A program made the position numbers and the translations under genes. The notes below the pieces were generated by a model that worked only from the letters and a program-made list of their open reading frames with translations, did not search any database and was not told the DNA's origin. From Endomychus coccineus (lineage: Eukaryota > Arthropoda > Insecta > Coleoptera > Endomychidae), in contig OY294068.1 of NCBI GenBank assembly GCA_958510875.1, positions 71,216,633-71,280,632 of the forward strand: 64,000 nt of DNA, written 5' to 3'. Below are positions 46,343-57,229 of the stretch, one piece after another (position 1 is the first letter of the stretch; each line of letters opens with the position of its first letter).

Positions 46343-48719
46343 CAGGATGTCCCATTTTGGGTACTTTTGCGGGGTATCTCCTTTATTTTTAAAGATAGAG
46401 AGTTGCGGTTTTCGCGACACTGTGCTACTTTTTCGTAAAACTCAAGATGCCGTCAACAGAATTTTCATAGCCCTTTTAGTTTTTAAGATACAGGGCATTT
46501 CTGAAAATGTTGCATTTTGTGACCCCCCTCGTATCTCCGTTATCCTTCAACTTATCGAAAAGGTAAAATAACATTCTAATAGATTTTTTTCCGTAGAATG
46601 CAGTGGTGTAGATAACTTTTGTTACATATTTACTGTTTTTGAGTTATAAAGTAAACTTATGTTTTTTTAAATGGAACACCCTGTATATTTATAGACTATA
46701 AAATTTGTCTTTTTTTTACCTTTTCAAAAATATATGATAGTATAAACTTTTTTTCAGAAACAAGCAAATAATTGACAATTTTCAGAAAATTAAATACATA
46801 TTTTAATAGTAGGCTATGGATAACAATAATAAACAAGTGCAACTTACATATTACTAACAAATAATTGGATACCTTGTATATAGGTATCTATTAAAAAAAA
46901 TTCCCATAGATCTTTTTCTAACAGTAAGTTTGTAACAACAGTTTTGTGGCGTAAAGTGACAATATAACAAAAACACAAAAAAATAACATTATTAAAAAAA
47001 ATTAAATGTGATGTCCAAATTGACCACCATTTTCTCTAATGCAAAATTGGCACATCTTTGAGATTCTTTGAATAGCGTTCAAAAGAACCATTGTTCTCAT
47101 TCGCAGATTTCGAAAAGCTAAATGAATTGCCTCTCGAAGTTTTGCAATGCCGTCATATCGAGTTTTATATACTTCATTTTGTATATAACCCCATAAAAAA
47201 AAATCTAAAATTGAGAGATCTGGTGATCGTGGAGGCCATCTAACAGGTCCGTTGGTACCTATCCATCTTTGAGGAAAGTTATTATTTAGAAAGGCCCTTA
47301 AGAGCCTAGAGTTATGACTTGGGGCACCATCTTGCTGTAGGTAAACAGCATTATACTGGGCTAATGGAATGTTTTCGAGCAGTTCTGGAATAACTTCCTC
47401 AAGAATTTCTAGGTATCTACGTGCTGTAAGACCTCCTTCAAAAATCCTATAAACTATATGTCTACCCAAAATAAAACATGAAACCTCAACTCCAAAGCGT
47501 CCTTGTTGTGCCCTTTCAAACATTAAATGCAGATTTTCACTACGCCAGTTCCTGGTATTGTGACGATTGAAAATGCCAGCACTTGAAATAAAGCATTCGT
47601 CTGACCAGATAACAAGTCTGCCAAATAAATCGTTAGCATCGATTTGTTGCAAATACCACTGGCAAAACAGTGCCCGGCGCTCGGCATCGCCAGGATGCAA
47701 ATGTTGTAGTATATTAAATTTGTATGGATGATACTTATATTTCTTCAAGATCCTCTGAGCGTTAGTTTTTGGCACACCAATTTCCTTCTAAATTTTTCTA
47801 CATGAGGACGAAGATGTTGCTTCTATATATCCTAAAGTATCTATCTCTTTTCTTTCCCTGTTCTCTTTGTTGTATGTTTTAGGGCGCGGGTGAACAAATG
47901 ATCCGTGCTCAACTAAATTTGCTTTTAAACGGGCAAATATCCCAAAAAACAGTTGCCTTCTTTCTGGATATCTAACAAGCAAAAATTAAAATGATAATAG
48001 AGATTTTCATAGCCATAATAGCTTACTCACCTTTGGAAATATAATTCCGAAGCTTCTTCAGAATTTTCATTACTCTGTATAAAACATACCATCATATCAT
48101 ATTTCTCATAATTTTCGTAAACTGCCATTATTCGAAAAAATTGATAAATATCTATTGAATAATGATACCAAAAGAACGAAAATAAACAGCTTAAATGCGA
48201 TAGAGATTTGATGTTTATTTCTGTTTCTTGTCATAAACAATATCAATGGCCTACTATTAAAATATGTATTTAATTTCTGAAAATTGTCAATTATTTGCGT
48301 GTTTCTGAAAAAAAGTTTATACTATCATATATTTTTGAAAAGGTAAAAAAAAGACAAATTTTATAGTCTATAAATATACAGGATGTTCCATTTAAAAAAA
48401 CATAAGTTTGCTATATAACTCAAAAACAGTAAATATGTAACAAAAGTTATCTACACCACTGCATTCTACGGAAAAAAAACTATTAGAATGTTATTTTACC
48501 TTTTCGATAAGTTGAAGGATAACGGAGATACGAGGGGGGTCACAAAATGCAACATTTTCAGAAATGCCCTGTATCTTAAAAACTAAAAGGGCTATGAAAA
48601 TTCTGTTGACGGCATCTTGAGTTTTACGAAAAAGTAGCACAGTGTCGCGAAAACCGCAACTCTCTATCTTTAAAAATAAAGGAGATACCCCGCAAAAGTA
48701 CCCAAAATGGGACACCCTG
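46343..48719 (-). mobile_element. Second DD41D-type element, 2377 bp, arms are TIR-bounded units
   Basis: Ends CAGGATGTCCCATTTTGGG and CCCAAAATGGGACACCCTG, TA duplicated at 46341-46342 and 48720-48721. Inverted arms are about 475 bases each. Within each arm, 46343-46683 and 48379-48719 are 341-base units that carry their own inward terminus (AAATGGAACACCCTG and its inverse) followed by TA. The element thus looks like two MITEs flanking a transposase core. It inserted into an older solo arm of the 41.6-kb family. Arm identity is high, so it is young. Confidence 0.9.
47002..48128 (-). CDS. DD41D transposase, spliced, one internal stop codon
   Basis: Exon 1 runs 48128-48031 (MAVYENYEKYDMMVC..., 32 codons and 2 bases), with a GTGAGT donor; a 59-base intron (48030-47972) ends in TTGTTAG; exon 2 runs 47971-47002. 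Splicing restores frame at ELYFQR/YPERRQL and gives 356 codons including the stop. The only lesion is TAG at 47790-47788 (codon 94), just before KEIGVPKTNAQRIL. Domains: N-terminal HTH region, RLVIWSDECFISSAG (Asp 1), VYLQQDGAPSHNSR (Asp 2), RSPDLSILDFFLWGYI (Asp 3; 41 residues after Asp 2), C-terminus ENGGQFGHHI. Translation could also restart at MPKTN (47775, the upstream codon being GTG). Otherwise intact. Confidence 0.85.
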
Positions 48720-49044
48720 TACAAATAACCAAAATATTCAAGGTGGGTATTCGAGCAACAAAATTAATTTTTGGCAAAAACGGTTCATCAAATTTACGTT
48801 TTTCATACACCGTTGTAAAGAAGCTTCCAAGACATTTCAAATGACGTATCATTCAACCCCTCTCCCCTATTCAATTTTGAGGGTTTGAAGCGCCCCCTAT
48901 TAGGAGGTTGCTCGTTCAAGCCTCAAATATACGTCAAAAGAAGTCCCCCAAACAAAATCATTCGATGTGTTTCGGGAGATTTTTCGACTCACTATGGGAT
49001 AAGAAATATACGGGTTGGCTCGTCTGAGATGGAACACCCTGTAT

Positions 49045-51130
49045 ATCCGAAAGTGTTGAATATTTCGTAATGTGTCCAGAATTTCATCAAGTTATCTCAA
49101 CATATTTGACCGTATCCATACATAGTACTGATGTCTTAAACAAAATTGGAGTAATCCTGCAATCTCGTATCGTAGTTGTCAGATGTTCTGTCATACATAC
49201 AGTTTATAATCGACATTCAGTGGTTAGTGCAATATTTTATGGATTCTCGCTCCGCCTGTATGCATTTCAAGGGAATACCAGAGAAGCGCGACGTCTTTGT
49301 GTTGACGCTCAACCCAATCGCAAACTTCGGTAAGTATATTTAAAGCGAAACTTCTTCTGGAACACCACAAGGGAATCCTTCAGTTAACACATTGTTAAAC
49401 AAGATAGAAAGCTAACCTAATCACAAACTAATGTCATCATGATGACATTATGAATTCTTCATTGATTTGTAGCCAGATTGAATGTAGATAATTACCGAAG
49501 AGTGAGCTTGTCGAAAATCTTAATACGCTGGTCGTCAGCTGAATTGGAGACATGTGTAAGTCCATGCAGTATAACAAAATTTTCCTGGATCTTTATTAAA
49601 GTGGAATTTTTTCTAACTTGAAATATCTCTAGGAAAGATGGTCATCCCTGGGTAGATTCTAGAACTTAAAAATAGTGCGTGGCGGAAGGTATATTGTACT
49701 ACACCCGGCTTGTACAGCAGGTTTTATTCCTGTTGGCAAAACATTTTTTTCGAAAACAAAGGATATTGATTATCATAGGAAAATGAATCGGAACAACTTC
49801 AAGCATTGGTTTGAATTTTATTTTTAAGTCCATTGTACACATCTATGATATAACTAAAAGCTAGTACAGGGTACAGGGATCAGTTTGGTACAGGTTCGAC
49901 AGAAGAATCTGTAACTATGTAGAACGGCACTAGGAAGAGCACAGGCTATTTAACAAACTGATAAAGTGAATCATTTGGTGTTATTCTTGATTTTCAATCT
50001 TTTGAGGATTATAGTGTTCGAAGTGGAGTACAATAACTTCAAGTTACAACATCAGATTTAATACTTACATTTATTTAAAGCTAGAAGCTGTTCACGTTAA
50101 GAATGAAATAACATCATACTTAGTAATTTTTATTGCGATTTAATTCAATTTTTTTTGTAATCTTAAATGTTATTCACAAACTGTTGTAGTGTTTGCAAAA
50201 AGTTTGATGAAAATAGTAAATACATGTTGCTACTGGCAGGTCCTAATTGTATATTATTATTTCAATAGATATTGAAGTCGAATCCAAACTCAATATGCTT
50301 ATTGAGTTCACCTGATCGATTATTAAAATAAAACTGATCTACACCTAAGTGATTTGGATATAGATATGGGAAATCAACTTTCAGCTTTTAGTCGATATTA
50401 TTATCCATATTGTTTTTCATATTGAGATGTTGGAGTGGGCATTAGGATTCATTGAAACAAACACTCAAAATACCAGACATCATAATTTTCAAATCATTGA
50501 TCGATTCCCAAATCTTTTGATAATCTCAGTACTTAACACTATTTGATTAGAATGAATATATTATTTCTACAAATATTCACGTCGAGTCTATTTTTTGTAG
50601 TACATACCAACATTACTTACAGTATTAAGTTCAAAGGTTAGTTAAACAAAAACCGAGTGAAAGCTGAAAGAATACATTTTTGAAAGGTTCATTAATCAAT
50701 ATAAAAAATAAATCAATGTCAGAATTGAATCTGCGGTTCTAACTTAAGGTTATTGCAAAAATATTGTATATTATACTGTAGTGTGATAACTGACGTTATT
50801 CATTACGTAGGTGGAAGACTTCTAAATTCACTGAAATTAGAAATTCAAACTAATGCAATACATTGTTTCGATTCATTTCCCTATGATAATAGACATCCTT
50901 TGTTTTCGAAGAAAATATTAGGTCAGCACCAGAAATAAACCAACATGCAGTATAATATTCCTTGCGCCACCTACTTTCAGTTTTCAAAGTTTTAGTGCTA
51001 GAATTATGCCGGCAATGTTAAAGTTAGAAAAAATTAACTTTAACAAGGATGCAGGAAAATTTTGTTCTACTTCATACACATTTCACCGATTTAATCGATG
51101 AGATTCTCGATAAACTCACTTACCGGCAAA
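49045..51130. other. No gene seen (49.05-51.1 kb)
   Basis: A frame at 49070-49333 ends at a good donor (CTTCG/GTAAGT at 49330) but in phase 2, with no recognisable protein. The rest is AT-rich, with no repeats recognised. Confidence 0.35.
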
Positions 51131-51140
51131 TATCTACATC

Positions 51141-51438
51141 CACGGTCGTATACACAGGTCTGGAAATTCTATTGTTCGACATGAGTCTCTTAGAGGTCGC
51201 TAAACTCGTAGTCCCTCGCTCTGTCACCAGCTGGCAAATGGATCGAAGTATGTTGTCAGGATTAGGCGCCATATCGTTCAAATTTCAAGCCCCACAAAAC
51301 AATAATTGCCAGAGAACATCCCTCGACTCATGCGCCACCCGTGACCTCTTTTGGTACTACGCGACAGTTGACGCTTACCGGACTCACTTCTCACAAAGGA
51401 AACAGCCTCGAGTTTCCAGACCTGTGTATAAGACCGTG
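51141..51438. mobile_element. 298-bp MITE with perfect 8-bp target-site duplication
   Basis: The TIR CACGGTCGTATACACAGG is matched by CCTGTGTATAAGACCGTG, the homology extending to about 26 bases. The flanks 51133-51140 and 51439-51446 are both TCTACATC, an exact 8-bp duplication. An 8-bp duplication fits hAT or P superfamily elements. Its interior is open as one 146-codon frame crossing both ends, without known motifs. A related fragment lies at 2483. Confidence 0.8.
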
Positions 51439-51570
51439 TCTACATCCAATATGACTAAAAGTAAAAAGTCAGGAATAGAAAATTATTGAAATAATTCACA
51501 AACCACTCATAAAGTACCTTTATATTCCATATTACATTGAAATTGTATACAAATGGTCTACATAATGTTG

Positions 51571-51998
51571 GATTACTTAAAAGTAATTGTATTACACAAA
51601 GCGTCCTTATCGCACCAATTTAAATTAAAATGCCCACGTCGCCGAAACGAACAGAAACACGAATAATCGAAATTGTAACACATCAATGTTATAAGTATAA
51701 TATATAAAGAATCAACTGTTATGCAGTACTCTTGATAAATGCGTGTTCATGTCAACAAACTCTATGAACGACTAGAAGCGAGAACATTAAGTTGAAGTAT
51801 TCACTTTCAAACCAGATGTTAGATTTACGAGCTAATAGAAAAAGGTTTGTCAGTTATTGGAGATATACTTGACATTCTACCAAAAAAGTATTCCAGTTTT
51901 AGACATGAGTCTTCTGATGATGTTCGTGAGACCGAAACGTACGAGAAATATAAAGCATAAGTGTTAATGTGACCTATTTCCCAAGAATTTATATATAA
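51571..51998 (+). mobile_element. Penelope family A fragment with decayed hammerhead
   Basis: Shares with 23981-24508 the GATTACTTAAAAGTAATTGT / CACAAAGCGTCC block, an AACGACTAGAAGCGAG-like middle and the right end ATGTGACCTATTTCCCAAG to AATTTATATAT. The hammerhead-like core at 51909-51950 keeps CUGAUGA and GAAAC, but stem II has one mismatch and the GUA site has become GA. The left arm is missing. Confidence 0.6.
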
Positions 51999-52285
51999 CT
52001 TAAAGATAACTTTATATAATGACTTACCCAACAAATATTCTGAATTTTGTTTCAAAATAAAAGAGATAAAAAGACTTCTACGAACAAATTGCATGAAACT
52101 GTACAAATAGTTCATGACAATAAATGAAAAATGAACACAATAAGTCAAAAGCAGTTTTTAATTTAGTTTACAAATTAAAGAACAAAACTGTCACTAAAGA
52201 AGCTATAAATTAGTAGTTGCATGCCGTCAACTATCTGACATTGAATCAGTCAATATTCATAATAATTATTCCATAAATAGTGACA
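51999..52285. other. No gene seen (52.0-52.3 kb)
   Basis: AT-rich lead-in to LINE C; may include its decayed upstream coding region (TTAATTTAGTTTACAAATTA and onward), which is not translatable. Confidence 0.3.
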
Positions 52286-53140
52286 CAATAAAAGACGATA
52301 ATGTTCCTCTAAGAACCAATCTCTTTTTCCTCTCAAATATTTCTGAATCGGACATAATATATATTATCAAGAATTTAAAATCTTCAAACACATGTGAAAC
52401 GTCAAATATTTTTATGAACTGTAAAAACTACCTGTTTTTTATAAATTGCACAATCAACAACGCAAAAATTTGCAATGGTTGTGCCATTATTAAAGAAGGT
52501 GATGCTACAGAAGCAACGATTACCGTCCTACCAGCATTTTATTTAGCTTTCTTAAAATCCACGAAAATGTTATTTATATACAATTAAAAATTGTTTGTAT
52601 CTTAATTTAAAATTATAAATCCTGCTCAAAATGGATTTACAAAAAAAAAACAATACTGATTTTCTACTGGATGTAACTGTGTCTATTGATGCAAAATCTG
52701 ATAGTTTTGAGAATATTTGTTTATTTCGATTGTGTTGATCATGAAATTCTTCTCCACAAATTGTATAGTTATGGTATTCGTGGTAAATCTCACCATCATC
52801 TCAGATCGTATCTGAGTGAACGTACACAATACGTTAAACTATCCAACGGAACTATTAGCGATAATCTATTTCATTAAGTCTTTAGATATAGACATTACAA
52901 TTGCTAGTTATGCTGACGACAGAAATTTCTCTTTAAAATATGAAAATATTGTGGATGCAAAACTTGAAGCCATTACTTGACCATATTGAATTATGGGCAA
53001 CTAAAAATAAATTGTATTTAAACAAAGATAAAAGTAAAATAATCCATCATCGATCAGTTAGATCAAATATCAACATAGAATATATCCATCAATACAAGTG
53101 TTTGCATAGTACAGATGTTAGGCATAACGTCGGACAGCCA

Positions 53141-53154
53141 CCCCCCCCCCCCCC
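53141..53154. repeat. C14 homopolymer
   Basis: Fourteen C in AT-rich surroundings, inside LINE C where the RT family would have about 10 residues of ordinary coding sequence. Could form an i-motif/G-quadruplex, or be a sequencing or assembly artefact. Confidence 0.7.
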
Positions 53155-53329
53155 TGGGAAGAATATGTTGATTCACTCTGTAAAAGACTAAGAAAATGTT
53201 ATTAATCTTTAAGATCGTTGGTAGGTACCCGCTGTCAGAATATACTGTTAAACATTTGTCATGCTAACTTTCATTCTGTATTATCCTTCAAAAGTATGCA
53301 GTACCTACGTATTTTATCTGTCATTCGCA

Positions 53330-54190
53330 AATTTATTAAAATTACTTATAAAAATTATAAAAATACACATCTGAAAATTCATCTGAAAAACGATAAAAAT
53401 GAATAATTTTACTCAAGCAAAACTTCATTTACTAATAACAAATGACTAAACATTTACGTATTTTGAAATTTAACTTATAATAATAAAAATAAAAAAAAAT
53501 GTACACATTCAAATCAAATTGTCAAAATTATTTACATATAAAATTCTAAAATTTAGAAATTTTACAAAAAAATCCTGAAAAAGACAATTTCATGATTTGA
53601 CATAATTTTATTTTTTGAAATAATATTTATTTTCGAAATTCTTTCTCAATGCTAATAAAATATAGCTGTATTAATTTTTCTTGAAAATAATAAAAATTGA
53701 TATATTTAAAAAAAATTTAAATCAAGAAATTTTCAAAATAACTTTCCATGGTTTAATAACGAATGATTAATTTATTTATATTTTTCGTTTCTTCAATTAA
53801 TGAAACAAGAATGGATAATAAAGTTATTAATAAATTTACTTCTAAAAAATTAAAATAAATAATTGAAAAAATACACATTTAAAAATAATATAAAAAACGA
53901 TGAAGATGAAAAATGTATGATTATGTTAACCTTTATTTTCTAATAACGGATTATATTTACTCATATTGTATTTACTCATTTCGTATTTACTCATTTTGAA
54001 ATTTAAATCATACTAGTAAATATTACAAAAAAATTCATAAATTCAAATAAAATTTCCAATAGAATAATTTATAGATCTAGAGAATCTTCTGGATCTTATT
54101 AAAAAAAATTTTATATATTACCTTTTTTACCTCCTATAATTATAAATTATACTATTTTATTCATGAAAATAAAACGTTATGCTCAAGGAA
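53330..54190. repeat. Very AT-rich degenerate tandem duplication (~508-bp period)
   Basis: AAAATACACATCTGAAAA/ACGATAAAAATGAAT near 53362 resembles AAAATACACATTTAAAAA/ACGATGAAGATGAAAA near 53870, and CTAATAAC..TACTCATTTTGAAATTTAA-like segments recur at 53430 and 53938 with the same offset. This suggests two worn copies of a unit of about 508 bases. It interrupts LINE C. No coding content. Confidence 0.4.
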
Positions 54191-54427
54191 CTGTGTAATT
54201 CATAATTATGATACACGCAATAAGTCTAATATTATTCCTGATCAGCATTCAACTGCCTTATATCAAAAGAGCTTCTGTTATAATGGTTGTAAATGGTCTC
54301 CCACAGTATATAACAGAGTTAAAGACATTTTACCAATTCAAAAAACATTTGAAAAAATATTTATTGGATAAAAACTTTTATCATGCTGATGAATTGTATT
54401 TGTGATAATAAATTTCATTTGTTCTTC

Positions 54428-55737
54428 TAGTCGAGTCAATTTAGCAAAAAAGTTCGGAAAAAAAACAAACTGAAGCAATCAATTTTTTCTTTTGCAAATC
54501 GTTCCTTGACGCATACTGGACGATATTGAACTTTGAGATTTGGTCACTTGGACATTTTTCAATTGTTAAACTGTAAATTGGACAATTTTCATGGTCAATT
54601 CATTGGAAAATTATTTAAAAATTTGTAAATTTGGTAAGTATTGCCAAAATTGTCTGAAAAACTCCAATCGTGGGTTTTAGAGGTCACCGATCACGATCCC
54701 GAAGTTAGATTTACCATTTCCGACCAATTCAGCTAGAAATTGGTCAATTTTATGTCAGAAAAATGGCCAAATTAGATAATATCGCAATTTTTGTTGAAAT
54801 TGGCTAGAAAATTTCACTCGTGGGTTTTAGAGGTCGCTGATCACAATTCCGGAGTTAAATTCACCATTTTCGACCACTTGGAGAGACAGGTATATTAGAA
54901 ATTACTGATTCTCGAACTCAAGCGTCATTTGATATTGGATATGAAACAAATGATTTACAATCACGGATAAATTCCCTTACTTTTGATAGTAGTGCCGCCG
55001 TACTAGTGAATAATCAGTCAATAATTTTTTTTTAATTGAGTTGTCATGATAAATGCGTTTTTGCTTTCGTACAATGCAATACGGCGATCGTCAAGAGAAA
55101 AATCAAGAAAAATGAAAAAAAAAAATTCATTTATTTATCAAATGTAATATTATTAATTATTCTTATATGTATATTTCATTATAATATAGGTTAATATATT
55201 CAATGAAGCATTTCAATTGTCTTATCCTAATCTTTGAATAATTTTTTTGACCATTTTTCTGACACAAAATTGGCCAATTTCTAGCTAAAGTGGTCCAAAA
55301 TGGTAAATCTAACTTCGGAATCGTGATCAGTGACCTCGAAAACCCCCGAGTGAAATTTTCTAGGCAATTTTAACAAAAATTGCGAAATTATCTAATTCGG
55401 CCATTTTTCTGACATAAAATTGGCCAATTTCTAGATAAAGTGGTCGAAAATGGTGAATCTAACTTCGGAATCGTGATCAGCGACCTCGAAAACCTCCGAG
55501 TGGAATTTTTCAGACAATTTTGGCAATACTTACCAAATTTACAAACTCTTAAATAATTTTCCAATGAATTGACCATGAAAATTGGCCAATTTCTAGTTTA
55601 ACAATTAAAAAATGTTCAAGCGACCGTATCTTAAAGTTCAATAGCGTCCAGGAATGATTTGCAAAAAAAAATTGATCAGTTCAGTGTTTTTTTTTTTCCG
55701 AGTTTCACATTTTTTACGTCTAATTTGACCAGACTAT
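54428..55737. mobile_element. Foldback element with tandem subrepeats, 1.3 kb
   Basis: Ends CTAGTCGAGTCAATTTAGC and GTCTAATTTGACCAGACTAT are inverted, and GTTCGGAAAAAAAAC pairs with GTTTTTTTTTTTTCCGAG. Arms of about 450 bases each contain two tandem units of about 150 bases, each with a GTCGCTGATCACAATTCCG-like motif (about 54690 and 54835; inverse at about 55320 and 55465) and AAATTGGCCAATTTC runs. The spacer is about 330 bases. The termini match the family at 22901-23630, the internal motif matches 37.9-38.4 kb. No coding capacity. Confidence 0.8.
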
Positions 55738-55920
55738 TCTAAGTATTTCCATTTCTATCGTGACACATTTACCAACAACAATGACAATTCTATAAATCCA
55801 TTGGTTTGTTTGTAAATAAAGTATATTTCTATTTCTATTTCTATTTTCACCTATCGAGAAACAAAATATATTAGTCCATTCTTCTTTATTTCTTGACAAT
55901 ATGCTGAATGAATGTTCTAG

Positions 55921-56115
55921 GTGCACATAGTACATACATATGACCGCATTGTACCATATGTGGGTCACAAGAGGTTGACTGTGGTGACAACGCCAAGAGT
56001 TTATTCGACGAGGCCTTCGATTTTACAACGGGAATATGACTGGATTGAAAGCAAAGTTAGGCCATGGGTGTCCTATTCCGCAACGAACAACTACCTCAAC
56101 TCCAATTCTGCTGTG
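55921..56115 (+). CDS. Host gene, internal coding exon (65 codons)
   Basis: The acceptor GAATGTTCTAG ends at 55920 and the donor GTAAGT starts at 56116; both boundaries are phase 0. The frame reads VHIVHTYDRIVPYVGHKRLT, TTPRVYSTRPSILQREYDWI, KVRPWVSYSATNN... with many Tyr, Arg and Thr, like the 26-codon first exon at 18.1 kb. It does not look like any transposon here. It probably belongs to a long isoform that skips the terminal exons at 29 and 31.9 kb and continues beyond the window. Family not recognised; an insect muscle filament protein (for example the unique N-terminal part of short-form paramyosin) is a guess. Confidence 0.65.
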
Positions 56116-56291
56116 GTAAGTTTTATTATTATGTGCATTATTCTTTAGCGACCATTTTTCATTTGATGATCATAATTCATTCTATGGAACGAATAAGAAA
56201 TACACATATATACAAATAATATTCTAAAATATAAAGTATACCTTCTGTCATCGATATAATCAGGGTATGATGAATTAATGTAATGTCTATA

Positions 56292-57228
56292 CAAGGTGAG
56301 TCATTTTTTTGTAGACAAACTTCAACAGGAGATAGAACAGATGTTTTTAAGGAGAAAAGTTACTATAAACATATGTCGTAGAAGGCTTCGTTTCCGAGAT
56401 ACAGAGGGTGTTGAAATTGAAAAAAAAATTTCGTTTTTTGCGAATATCTCCACAACCGTTTATCGTACACGAAACAGCTTTTGTGAGCATTTTCTACTCA
56501 TAGTAAGCTATGTTTTGTGTGGTGAATAATTTTTTTTTAATCATAATTGGTGACGATTTTGAAGAGGTAGTGGGTGTTTCTCTACCCAACTTCTACACCA
56601 CTGAAAAAAGTACAATTTTGAGACAACCATTTGAACCGTCAATGTTTTCTACACAAAAAAGGTACTCCTGGTCATAAGCTCTAAGGTAAACCGTTTTCGA
56701 AAAAAATCAACTTTTATGTTGAAAAACATGGTCAATCCTTTGGTTTTGTTACTTGTTCTAACGTTTGAATAAATTTTGTTTAATTAGTAAGAATTGACCA
56801 TGTTTTTCAACATAAAAGTTGATTTTTCTCAAAAACGGTCAACTTCAGAGCTTATGACTAGGAGTATCTTTTTGTGTAGAAAACATTGGCGCTTCAAATG
56901 GTTGTCTCAAAACCGTACTTTTTTCAGTGACGTAGAAGTTGGGGAGAAAAACACCCACTTCCCCTTCAAAATCTTCACCAATTGAGAGTAAAAATTTTTT
57001 TTTATCGCACAGAACATAACTATGAGTAGAAAATGCTCACAAAAGCTGTTTTTTGTACGATAAACGGTTCCGGAGATATTGGCAAAAAACGAATTTTTTT
57101 TTCAATTTGAATACCCTGTATCTCGAAAACGAAGCCTTCTACGACATATGTTTATAGGAACTGTTCTTCTTAAAAACACTTGTTCTATCTCCTGTTGCAG
57201 TTTGTGTACAAAAAACTGACTCACCCTG
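56292..57228. mobile_element. Foldback / long-TIR MITE, 937 bp
   Basis: Ends CAAGGTGAGTCATTTTTTTG and CAAAAAACTGACTCACCCTG with TA on both sides (56290-56291, 57229-57230). Arms of about 430 bases are inverted (for example AAAAACATGGTCAATCCTT against AGAATTGACCATGTTTTT), leaving only about 60 bases of spacer, so a transcript would form a nearly complete hairpin. TA duplication, Tc1/mariner-type ends, no coding. Lies just downstream of the 55.9-kb exon's donor, in an intron. Confidence 0.9.
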
Positions 57229-57229
57229 T

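Larger units (their letters stand above)
46152..49042. mobile_element. Solo arm of the 41.6-kb element family, split by an insertion
   Basis: 46152-46340 and 48722-49042 together match the right arm of the element at 41551-43667, from TAGTTTGAGAGAATG to GAGATGGAACACCCTG followed by TA at 49043-49044. About 510 bases in total, with no transposase core. The join falls at TTGTACATTG-TA/TA-CAAATAACC, exactly where the next element inserted. Confidence 0.85.
52290..54405 (+). pseudogene. Non-LTR retrotransposon 'LINE C', RT and C-terminus, with internal insertions
   Basis: Plus strand with many shifts: IKNLKSSNTCE, IIKEGDATEA, INPAQNGFTKKK, TDFLLDVTVSIDAKSDSFEN, the RT block FDCVDHEILLHKLYSYGIRG, SYLSERTQYVKLSNGTISDN, ASYADDRNFSLK (YADD), LDHIELWATKNKLYLNKDKS, then after a poly-C insertion WEEYVDSLCKRLRKC and CHANFHSVLS to about 53285. 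After an AT-rich block the C-terminus resumes at 54290-54405 (VNGLPQYITELKTFYQFKKH). It belongs to the jockey/CR1 group by its RT and C-terminal signature, and is distinct from LINEs A and B. Confidence 0.75.

Noticed and set aside
49210..49330. Possible exon ending at CTTCG/GTAAGT
   Set aside because: Good donor, but phase 2 does not fit the other exons, the acceptor is ambiguous and the peptide matches nothing I know.
51049..51489. 146-codon ORF
   Set aside because: Spans the whole 8-bp-TSD MITE plus both flanks, so it cannot be a gene predating the insertion, and shows no domain.
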